A stretch of DNA of 27,039 nt, from IMG/VR virus record IMGVR_UViG_3300042376_001430, positions 1 through 27,039 of that record; one strand, written 5' to 3'. Each line of letters starts with the position of its first letter. Positions within the stretch are counted from its first letter, which is position 1. This DNA is from a virus. Positions 21,044 through 27,039 of this stretch are shown here, piece after piece. The translations under genes and the position numbers were made by a program. A model generated the notes under the pieces. It worked only from the letters and a program-made list of their open reading frames with translations, did not search any database and was not told the DNA's origin.

Positions 21044-21507
21044 CGTTTCTCGTTAAAGAAAATGTCCTGGATGCCGACGGGAACAGCTATGTATCTCTTG
21101 CAGATGCAGACAGTTACTTTGCGGATAGGGTAAACGCGAAGTGGTCCGTTGCTAGCGATTTGGAAAAGAAAGCCGCTTTGATTTCTGCAACCGATTATAT
21201 CGTCGGGCGCTGGGGTGCTTCTTTTACCGACGCTGTCACTGAGTCCGAGACAATCCCGTTGCAGCTAGAGAAGGCGACTTCCGAGTACGCTGTCAGGGCG
21301 CTTGCTGGGCCGCTGATTCCTGATCCCGTAGTTGATAACAACGGGTTTGCCCAAGTTCTGACCCGGAAGAAGACTGGCCCGCTGGAGAAGGAGTTTCAAG
21401 TTGTCGGGAACGTGCGGTACCCGACGGTGTATCGCTCTTACCCTTCAGCCGACCTCATGATGGTGCCTATGCTGAAGCTGTCCCAGACGAATAGGGTGTA
21501 TCGCTGA
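21040..21507 (+). CDS. DnaT-like head-tail adaptor protein
   Basis: 155 residues; ATGA overlap with the gene before. NSYVSLADADSYFADR, WSVASDLEKKAALISATDYIVGRWG and the later IPLQLEKATSEYAVRALAG match the phage family annotated as DnaT-like ssDNA-binding protein, which in structural operons takes the place of the HK97 gp6-like head-tail adaptor. The fold is a helical bundle. An adaptor role is the better reading, given neighbours for head closure and tail terminator; ssDNA binding is an annotation legacy. Confidence 0.75.
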   Translation: MTFLVKENVLDADGNSYVSLADADSYFADRVNAKWSVASDLEKKAALISATDYIVGRWGASFTDAVTESETIPLQLEKATSEYAVRALAGPLIPDPVVDNNGFAQVLTRKKTGPLEKEFQVVGNVRYPTVYRSYPSADLMMVPMLKLSQTNRVYR

Positions 21508-21896
21508 TGGCAGAAAACTACGCCCAAGACGTAATCGACGCAGAAGAGATGATCCGCGAAGCTGGCGAACTTGTGAGCGTAAGCCATACCTCGGCGAGCG
21601 TTGCCGACCTCGAGCAGCCCTGGAAAGAGTCGGTTGGGGCGGTTGTGGTATGGGCTGATATTCCCATCTGCTACATCCCGTCCGGATCCAGCGAAGCGCT
21701 CATGTATGGTAAAGGAACCGATATTCCAGAAGGTGCGCAGGTCGCCCTTCTTCCGGGAAACATCGCGTTTACGCCCGAGCTTGAGATGGTGGTCGAAAGC
21801 GCGTCGCGCGGCAAGCTCAAGATCGATAAGATCATCGACATACTGGCGCCCGGCAGTGTGGTCATCATGTACACCGTGAGGCTCGTTAAGTTGTGA
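21507..21896 (+). CDS. Putative head-closure (stopper) protein
   Basis: 129 residues; the start overlaps the previous stop by one base (TGATGG). The helical N-terminus (AQDVIDAEEMIREAGELVSVSH) is followed by beta-rich segments (SVGAVVVWADIPICYI, AQVALLPGNIAFTPELEMVVE, KIDKIIDILAPGSVVIMYTVRLVKL). This layout and size suit a head-closure/stopper protein sealing the portal exit. Its position between adaptor and tail terminator supports this; there is no direct motif. Confidence 0.65.
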   Translation: MAENYAQDVIDAEEMIREAGELVSVSHTSASVADLEQPWKESVGAVVVWADIPICYIPSGSSEALMYGKGTDIPEGAQVALLPGNIAFTPELEMVVESASRGKLKIDKIIDILAPGSVVIMYTVRLVKL

Positions 21897-22348
21897 GTAC
21901 TCGATTCCCCGACGCCGAGAGTGAGATGTTCGCGGTCGTCCATGACTGGGCGAAGAACTACGCTTCCGTGACCCTTGGATACGCGCTGCCGGTGCGGTGG
22001 CCGGGGAAGGAAGAGGCTCCGCCGGATGAGACGAAGCACTGGGCAAGGGTATCGACACAGACAGTGATCTCGCGTAAGGTGGGATTCGTTGCTGAAGGAG
22101 TCGGTGGTCGAAACCAGAATAAGTTCGAGGTGGCGGGCTTGCTGTTCGTTCAGCTGTTCGCCCCCAAGAAGCCGGGTGCCTATGAGGACTCGAAAACAAT
22201 CTCAGACGGCCTGGTGTCGCTTCTGAGGAAGTACAGGTCAGCTAACACTCTGACCTTCAAGAACGTCCGTCCCGCGCCTCTCAACCCCGAACCGAAACAC
22301 TATCGCATCAACGTCGTATCCGAAACCGAATACGAGCAGCTAGACTAG
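21893..22348 (+). CDS. Tail terminator protein
   Basis: 151 residues; GTG start overlapping the previous TGA. Pattern: an N-terminal helix (DAESEMFAVVHDWAKNY), strand LPVRWPGKEEAPPDETKHWARVSTQ, and a further strand FEVAGLLFVQLFAPKK. Helix DSKTISDGLVSLLRKYRS and final strands HYRINVVSETEYEQLD then complete the alpha/beta fold of gpU-like tail terminators (DUF4128-like). It caps the tail tube when the correct length is reached and joins it to the head. Placement just before the tail tube gene is standard. Confidence 0.78.
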   Translation: MSTRFPDAESEMFAVVHDWAKNYASVTLGYALPVRWPGKEEAPPDETKHWARVSTQTVISRKVGFVAEGVGGRNQNKFEVAGLLFVQLFAPKKPGAYEDSKTISDGLVSLLRKYRSANTLTFKNVRPAPLNPEPKHYRINVVSETEYEQLD

Positions 22349-22359
22349 GGAGATCCATC

Positions 22360-23916
22360 ATGCCCGACAGCATTTCCAGCAACCTCTCCGGGCTTTCCAT
22401 CGCCCAGGAAGCCAGCCCCAAGGTTCTAGGCGCCAACGCCAAGTTCTACGAGGTCGAACCGAACAGCTATGGCGATTTCGGGGCGGACTTCGGTCGCACC
22501 GCGCGCCGCCCGATCCGGGCCAACCGCTCGCGCTCCAAGGGGTCCATCACCTCGCTTGACGCCGGTGGCGACTTCAATACCGACGTCTGCGCCGGCGACC
22601 AGTTCGCGCGGCACGTCCAGGGCTTCCTCTTCGCTGACGCCCGCGAAAAGCCTCGCAACCAGCCGCTGAACGGTACGGCCTATGCTGTAACGAGCATTGC
22701 TGCTGGCAGCGGCGTGTACACCGGCGCAGCCGGCCTGGGGGCGGCATCCGGAATCAAGGCGGGGCACATTGTCCGCATTGCGGGTGCAACGAACCAGCAA
22801 AACAACGGTGTCTTCGATGTGTCAGCGACGGCCTCCACCACTGTCACGACCTCCAACAGCGCCTCGGTCGTTGAAGCCTCGCCTCCGGCGGGTCTGACCA
22901 TCGACGCGGTCGGTGTCAAGTTCGCTTCCGCGGACGTGGTGCTGTCGCTCCCCGCGGGCAGCGGCGTTCTCCGCGCTACTGCAACGGCGGGCGACTTCAC
23001 GGTGTGGGGGCTGTCGGTTGGCGAATGGGTGTTCGTCGGTGGAGATTCCGCCGGCCTGAACCTTGGCGCCAACACCGGCTACGCCCGCATCAAGTCGATC
23101 GCTGCCAAGGTGATGGACTTCGACAAGACGACGTTCGCGGCGGAAGCCAACAACGGCGCCGCCAAGCAGTTCACCCTCTACTTCGGGACGACCGTCCGCA
23201 ACGAAACGGACGTCAACCTGATCAAGACGCGCTCTTACACGATCCAGCGCACCCTCGGAAACGATGGTAGCGGGGTCCAGTCGGAAGCGCTGAAGGGTTC
23301 GTTCGCGTCGGAGCTGGCCTTGCAGTCCCCGCTCGAGGACAAGCTGAACTGCGACCTCACCTACGTCTCCATGGACCACGTCACCCGCACCGGGGCCCAA
23401 GGCCTTCTGTCGGCGGACAACGGGGCGACCCTCCTGCCCGCGGCTTCCGGTCTGGCTGCCTACAATACGACCACAGACGTCTATCGTCTGCGGGCCGCCA
23501 TCCTGGACGCTGCCACGCTGAACCCGACCGCGTTGTTCGGCTATGTCGAAGAATACGACATCAGCATCAACAACAACGTCACTATCAACAAGGCGCAGGG
23601 CTCCTTCGGGTTCGGTGGCAATGTTGGCGGGTTCGACGTCACGGGGTCGCTCACTGCCTACTTCGGTTCGGTGGCAGCGGTCGCGGCGATTCGTGCCAAC
23701 GCAGATGTCACCTTCGACGCCATCTACGCTGCCCGGAACACCGCGTTCATCGTGGACATGCCGCTGCTCTCGTTTGGCGGCGGTCGCCTTGACGTGGAAG
23801 CCGACACGCCGGTCAAGCTGCCGGTGGACACCGAAGCGACGGAAGGTGGAAACGGCGGCCACGCGCTCCTGTTGACCTTCCTGGGCTATGTCCCTACTGT
23901 GGGAATGCCCGCCTAA
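22360..23916 (+). CDS. Major tail tube protein, large type with inserted domain
   Basis: 518 residues, with GGGAGA ribosome site. The N-terminus (SIAQEASPKVLGANAKFYEVEPNSYGDFGADF, RPIRANRSRSKGSITSLDAGGDFNTDV, then HVQGFLFADAREK) matches a family of phage tail tube proteins. Residues ~105-290 hold a beta-rich insertion with two related units (GIKAGHIVRIAGATNQQNNG and LSVGEWVFVGGD...), which may decorate the outer tail surface. The C-terminus returns to the tube fold (YVEEYDISINNNVTINKAQGSFG, DMPLLSFGGGRLDV). It polymerises as hexameric rings. Confidence 0.85.
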   Translation: MPDSISSNLSGLSIAQEASPKVLGANAKFYEVEPNSYGDFGADFGRTARRPIRANRSRSKGSITSLDAGGDFNTDVCAGDQFARHVQGFLFADAREKPRNQPLNGTAYAVTSIAAGSGVYTGAAGLGAASGIKAGHIVRIAGATNQQNNGVFDVSATASTTVTTSNSASVVEASPPAGLTIDAVGVKFASADVVLSLPAGSGVLRATATAGDFTVWGLSVGEWVFVGGDSAGLNLGANTGYARIKSIAAKVMDFDKTTFAAEANNGAAKQFTLYFGTTVRNETDVNLIKTRSYTIQRTLGNDGSGVQSEALKGSFASELALQSPLEDKLNCDLTYVSMDHVTRTGAQGLLSADNGATLLPAASGLAAYNTTTDVYRLRAAILDAATLNPTALFGYVEEYDISINNNVTINKAQGSFGFGGNVGGFDVTGSLTAYFGSVAAVAAIRANADVTFDAIYAARNTAFIVDMPLLSFGGGRLDVEADTPVKLPVDTEATEGGNGGHALLLTFLGYVPTVGMPA

Positions 23917-23923
23917 CGGCGGC

Positions 23924-23953
23924 AGGGGTCCGGGTCTTCTGGCTCGGACCCCT
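23924..23953 (+). terminator. Hairpin after the tail tube gene
   Basis: AGGGGTCCG (23924-23932) pairs with CGGACCCCT (23945-23953) over 9 bp, with TTCATTCC after it. It would reduce read-through into the chaperone and tape measure genes, matching the expected excess of tube protein over those products. Confidence 0.65.
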
Positions 23954-23976
23954 TTCATTCCACAGAGGAGCTCACC

Positions 23977-24417
23977 ATGAGCCTGCGCAGTACTTTCAAG
24001 ACCGACTCCGCGCTGGAGACGGATGGCAAACGCTTCGTGATTGGCGTCAACGAGGACGGCAGCGAGCAGTACGTCGTCCTGGCCCGTATGGGCAAAGCCA
24101 ACAAGGCTTACATCAAGATGGTTGAGAGGCTGACCGCGCCGCACCGGGCCGCGATCGAGAACAACGCGATGCCCGAGAAGCTGTCGACCAAGATCATGCG
24201 CGAGGTGTTCGCCAACACCATCGTGAAGGACTGGGGCGGTCTGCCTGAGTCCGAGTGGACCGGCAACGACGCTGACGTCAAGCTGGTCAAGTTCACCCCG
24301 GAAAAGGCGATCGCGCTGTTCGAAGCGCTGCCGGATCTGTACGACGACTGGGCCGAGAAGGCTCGCTCGACCTCGAACTTCCGCGCGGAGCAACTCAAGG
24401 TCGAATCGGGAAACTGA
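23977..24417 (+). CDS. Tail assembly chaperone, unshifted product (gpG analogue)
   Basis: 146 residues, with GAGGAG ribosome site. N-terminal beta segments (FKTDSALETDGKRFVIGVNEDGSEQYVVLARMG) and a helical remainder (NKAYIKMVERLTAPHRAAIEN, KIMREVFANTIVKDWGG). Size and place between tail tube and tape measure are those of lambda gpG-type chaperones, which coat the tape measure during tail assembly. The stop TGA comes immediately after a GGGAAAC slippery site, so most ribosomes are expected to finish here. Confidence 0.85.
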   Translation: MSLRSTFKTDSALETDGKRFVIGVNEDGSEQYVVLARMGKANKAYIKMVERLTAPHRAAIENNAMPEKLSTKIMREVFANTIVKDWGGLPESEWTGNDADVKLVKFTPEKAIALFEALPDLYDDWAEKARSTSNFRAEQLKVESGN

Positions 24418-24788
24418 AAGCCGTCCTCTACTATGCGCAGGAAGTCGAACCGTTCACGAGGAACTTAGTTAAGCAGGCGATCCGGTTCAACGAACCGATA
24501 CCGGATCGGATCGCCAACAGACCGGAGTTGATATTCGGTCTCGAGCTTTACCTCGTTGCGTGGTTCGATCTCGATTCGGAAAGGGGGATGGGGTTTGGAC
24601 TAGGCCCGATCCCTCGGTCCGCGATGGTAGCCTACGCACACGAGTACGGCCTATCGTTTGAGCAGAAGGAAGACCTGCTCTACCTAGTCCGCGAAATGGA
24701 TAACGACTACTTGCGCCGACAGGCCAAGAAGAAACCCTCCAAAGAGAACGCCGGTGGCAAAGCGGACACTTCTAACGCTAGCGAATGA
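23977..24788 (+). CDS. Tail assembly chaperone, -1 frameshift fusion (gpGT analogue)
   Basis: A -1 shift at 24408-24414 fuses the first 146 codons to 124 residues of the overlapping frame. That frame continues LKAVLYYAQEVEPFTRNLVK..., then RPELIFGLELYLVAWFDLDSERGMGFGLGPIPRSAMVAYAHEYGLS and ends in a Lys/Ser-rich tail. The downstream frame is open from the slip site to 24788 and has no ribosome site or start of its own nearby. This supports expression only as a fusion of about 270 residues, the classical G-GT arrangement of long-tailed phages. Confidence 0.85.
24408..24414 (+). promoter_or_regulatory. Programmed -1 frameshift slippery heptamer GGGAAAC
   Basis: In the zero frame it reads tcG GGA AAC TGA, i.e. 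the X XXY YYZ arrangement in the correct phase. Slippage places GGG and AAA under the two tRNAs. The zero-frame stop follows directly. Confidence 0.88.
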
Positions 24789-25185
24789 GCTGGACCAGCT
24801 TGGCGACAAGATAGCGAAAGACGCGTCGGACCTGTCGGTGACTGTGGCTACCGCTGTGGTCACCGACCTCGCCCTCGTTACTCCCGTCGACACCTCGGAA
24901 GCAATCTCGAACTGGATTGTGGCCCTCGGGGCTCCTTCCAGGCAGACTATTGGCCCGCACTTCGCGGGGGACTTTGGCTCCACCTTCGGAGCGTCCTCGT
25001 CTCAAACCATATCGGAGGCCAAAGCAGTTCTGAAGGCTAAGGCTCCCGGGCAGGCTATATACATTTCCAACAACCTCACGTATATTGAAGATCTCAACAA
25101 CGGCAGCTCACGTCAGGCTCCAGCGGGGTTCGTGGAACGCGCAGAACTACTCGGGCGGAAACTAGTCGAGCAGGGGCTTAAATGA
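24754..25185 (+). CDS. HK97 gp10-like tail completion/neck protein
   Basis: 143 residues from the GTG at 24754, overlapping the chaperone fusion by 35 nt. The N-terminal helix (LANELDQLGDKIAKDASDL) is followed by LALVTPVDTSEAISNWIVALGAP. AKAPGQAIYISNNLTYIEDLNNGSSRQAPAGFVERA is the characteristic signature of gp10-like or neck proteins (TPVDTG...; V-YI-N--PY---L--GSS-QAP-G). Members connect head and tail. Here it lies between chaperone and tape measure rather than before the tube gene. A tail completion role is likely. Confidence 0.75.
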   Translation: MAKRTLLTLANELDQLGDKIAKDASDLSVTVATAVVTDLALVTPVDTSEAISNWIVALGAPSRQTIGPHFAGDFGSTFGASSSQTISEAKAVLKAKAPGQAIYISNNLTYIEDLNNGSSRQAPAGFVERAELLGRKLVEQGLK

Positions 25186-27039
25186 CCAATCCGATCGACA
25201 TTGAAGTCAAAGACAGTGTCGATGGCTCCATTGAGACGAAGCTCGCGTCCATCGCCAGGAATGCTCGCGACGGGCATAAGGCGCTCAATGACCTGAAGAA
25301 GGCTCTCAGCAGCCTTGACGCTTCGGCGCTTGCTGACCTTCAGCGCGCTTCCGCCACGCACACGAACGCCCTGGCCCGCGAGCTGAACGCTCAGGCCCGG
25401 ATGACGGCGGCGGTTGACAAGTCCGCGACCGCTGACGCCCGGGCTGCGCTCGCCAAGCAGAAGCTGGCCACCGAGTCGGCGCGCACGGCAGCGGCTGAGT
25501 CAAACGCTGCCCGCTCGATGTCGCAATCCGAGGCCGCCGCACTCAGGCTGGCGCAAGCTCAGGCGCGGACTGCGCAAGCGAAGAGCGCCAGCCAGAAAGC
25601 GTCCGACGATTTGGCAGCGTCTATGGCGCGCCTGAAGATGTCAGTTGACCCGCTTGCTTCAACTTTAGACCGCCACAACGCTGAGCTGGCCGAAGCGACC
25701 CGCTTGTATCAGGCTGGGGGCATGAACGCTGCCACGTTTGCAACTTACGAGACGACTCTTAAGGGGCGGATCGATGCGACCACACAAGCTATCATTGCTC
25801 AGAACGCTGCAATGAGCAAAGGTGTCCAGACCGGGAAAGCTATGACGCAAGCGGGTCTGAACCTTTCCCGCCAGTTTGCGGACATCGGCGTGACCGCTGC
25901 AATGGGCATGAACCCCCTGATGATCTTGATCCAACAGGGGCCGCAGATTGCTGATGCGTTTGCTACCGCCAAGACTCAGGGGCTTGGCTTCAGCGCTCTG
26001 ATGAGAGGGATGGGGGCAGCGATCGCGCCGGTGCTTCCGTTTATCCTGGGCATCGCTGCGGCCGTTGGGCTGGTGGCCGGTGCATTTGCCCTGTTCCATC
26101 GTCAGCTGTCCAAAGGGTTTCCGAAGGACATTACTGATGGGATGAACCTGACCGAGGAACAGCTCGAGCGGGTCGAATCGCGCACTGTGACCATGGGTGA
26201 CACCATCGCTGCCACCTTCACGGTCATCGGCCAGCGCATCATGGAAAGCCCCATTGGCGATGCGCTCCGCTGGGTCGGTCAAACGGCCTCGGACGTCGGT
26301 GACTGGATTACCAAGACGTATGTCGACGTCACGTCTGTTATGGTCGGACTCCTCAAAGGGGCGTTCAAGACCATCATGGAAAACTGGCGCCAGTTTCCCA
26401 AGGCGTTCGGCGACATGGTTGTGAGCGGTGTCAACGCTGCCATCAAAGCTATCGAAGGGCTGGTCAATAAGGCTATTGTTGGCCTTAATGTTCTTATTAT
26501 GGCATACAACGCCAATCCGACGAACTTGCTTAAGCTCCCTGAGATTGACAACGTCTCGCTCGGTACACTTACGAACGAGTACGCGGGCGCTGGCGCTGCG
26601 CTTGGGGAAGCCTTTGCGACTAATGTGGCCAGCGAGATTGCACAGGCGCGAACGGATCTTGGCAGCTTTGCGTCCGATGTTGGTACGGAGGCCCTTCGTC
26701 GTGCGCGAGCGCGGGCGCTTGAGGAAGCTGGAAAGCCCAACAAAGGGGGCGGCGGAAGCGAGCTTTCGGCTGCCGAAAAGCGCGCGGAAGCTATTGCAGA
26801 AATCAACAACGCGCTGGAAGACGAGCTGGCCCTGATGGGTATGGTCGGTGACGAGCTTCGGGTCGAGGCTCAGATGCAAGGCATCGTCAACAGTTTGGCG
26901 CAGAAGGGCATCCAACTGACCAATGACGAAGCGATCGCAATCCTGGACAAGGTGGTCGCGCTTCAAGAGCTGTCGCACGTTCAATCACAGCTCGAGAACA
27001 TCTACGAGGATGCAATCGGAGCGGAGCGGGACTTCCGGG
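25182..27039 (+). CDS. Tape measure protein, 5-prime part (cut by window edge)
   Basis: Open from the ATG at 25182 (ATGA overlap with the previous stop) to the window end: 619 codons without a stop. The N-terminal ~180 residues are Ala-rich coiled coil (ADARAALAKQKLATESARTAA...). RQFADIGVTAAMGMNPLMILIQQGPQIADAF (~230-260) is a hallmark of lambda gpH-like tape measures. A hydrophobic stretch follows at ~275-306 (GAAIAPVLPFILGIAAAVGLVAGAFALF), then further helical segments. It sets tail length and helps DNA entry. Its C-terminal portion lies beyond this window. Confidence 0.92.
   Translation, partial: MTNPIDIEVKDSVDGSIETKLASIARNARDGHKALNDLKKALSSLDASALADLQRASATHTNALARELNAQARMTAAVDKSATADARAALAKQKLATESARTAAAESNAARSMSQSEAAALRLAQAQARTAQAKSASQKASDDLAASMARLKMSVDPLASTLDRHNAELAEATRLYQAGGMNAATFATYETTLKGRIDATTQAIIAQNAAMSKGVQTGKAMTQAGLNLSRQFADIGVTAAMGMNPLMILIQQGPQIADAFATAKTQGLGFSALMRGMGAAIAPVLPFILGIAAAVGLVAGAFALFHRQLSKGFPKDITDGMNLTEEQLERVESRTVTMGDTIAATFTVIGQRIMESPIGDALRWVGQTASDVGDWITKTYVDVTSVMVGLLKGAFKTIMENWRQFPKAFGDMVVSGVNAAIKAIEGLVNKAIVGLNVLIMAYNANPTNLLKLPEIDNVSLGTLTNEYAGAGAALGEAFATNVASEIAQARTDLGSFASDVGTEALRRARARALEEAGKPNKGGGGSELSAAEKRAEAIAEINNALEDELALMGMVGDELRVEAQMQGIVNSLAQKGIQLTNDEAIAILDKVVALQELSHVQSQLENIYEDAIGAERDFR

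Noticed and set aside
22822-24393. 523-codon minus-strand frame antisense to the tail tube gene
   Set aside because: Long antisense frames are common opposite GC-rich genes; its Arg/Val/Gly-rich translation shows no domain and the sense genes explain the region.
25665-26984. 439-codon minus-strand frame antisense to the tape measure gene
   Set aside because: It lies wholly within the tape measure coding region, with no ribosome site and no recognisable domain.
1-27039. CRISPR array, tRNA genes, integrase or attachment site
   Set aside because: I looked for regularly spaced repeats with unique spacers, cloverleaf-like sequences and tyrosine or serine recombinase motifs and found none; the tandem arrays here lack unique spacers.

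Overview
The window is a tailed double-stranded DNA bacteriophage (or a prophage carrying a full virion programme) with long-tailed, siphovirus-like morphogenesis genes: terminase, portal, scaffold, capsid, tail terminator, tail tube, frameshifted tail assembly chaperone and a long tape measure protein. The DNA is GC-rich by eye. Promoter-like boxes of TTGCnn/TTGACA plus a -10 element, and the lysis genes, fit a Gram-negative host. An alphaproteobacterium is my guess from GC and codon preference, not something the sequence proves. No integrase, tRNA, rRNA, CRISPR array or insertion sequence was seen. The right edge cuts the tape measure gene, so baseplate and tail-tip genes must lie outside the window.

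Left part (1-4800) is the early/regulatory region. A small plus-strand gene (67-456) converges on the only minus-strand gene (458-1186). Behind that gene lies about 1.46 kb without a convincing gene (1187-2650). It is packed with repeats: CTGTAATGG elements, an AT-rich stretch, a 12-bp direct repeat, an iteron-like array, a 19-bp palindrome and many GATGCA sites. It looks like a replication origin and/or a regulatory switch region. The same inverted-repeat promoter element precedes three early genes (67, 2651 and, degenerate, 3658). A tightly overlapping run of tiny genes (3658-4795) encodes a coiled-coil protein, two small zinc-ribbon-like proteins, an unknown protein and a relative of ribosome modulation factor.

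Middle part (4800-13900): a doubled -35 promoter drives virion-surface genes, namely a putative fibre-attachment protein, a collagen-like fibre, a small helper and a kelch-like, possibly receptor-binding protein. These are followed by a membrane protein, an HExxH metallopeptidase-like protein, a conserved phage protein, a PD-(D/E)XK nuclease, two small unknowns and a UvrD-like SF1 helicase. A lysis cassette follows: two membrane proteins (holin candidates), a GH19 endolysin, and an inner-membrane spanin with the outer-membrane spanin gene nested in another frame.

Right part (13900-27039): a good promoter (TTGCGC-18-TATACT) precedes the packaging and virion operon. The order is small and large terminase, DUF4055-like portal, scaffold, major capsid protein, decoration-like protein, several head-tail joining proteins, tail terminator, a large tail tube protein, the chaperone with a canonical GGGAAAC -1 frameshift site, an HK97 gp10-like protein and the tape measure. 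Hairpins sit at four junctions around the most highly needed products (scaffold, capsid, tail tube), suggesting RNA-level control of stoichiometry.

The least explained and most interesting parts are the repeat-rich 1.46-kb region with its orphan minus-strand gene, the shared operator-promoter element, and the tiny-gene operon with the RMF-like protein.
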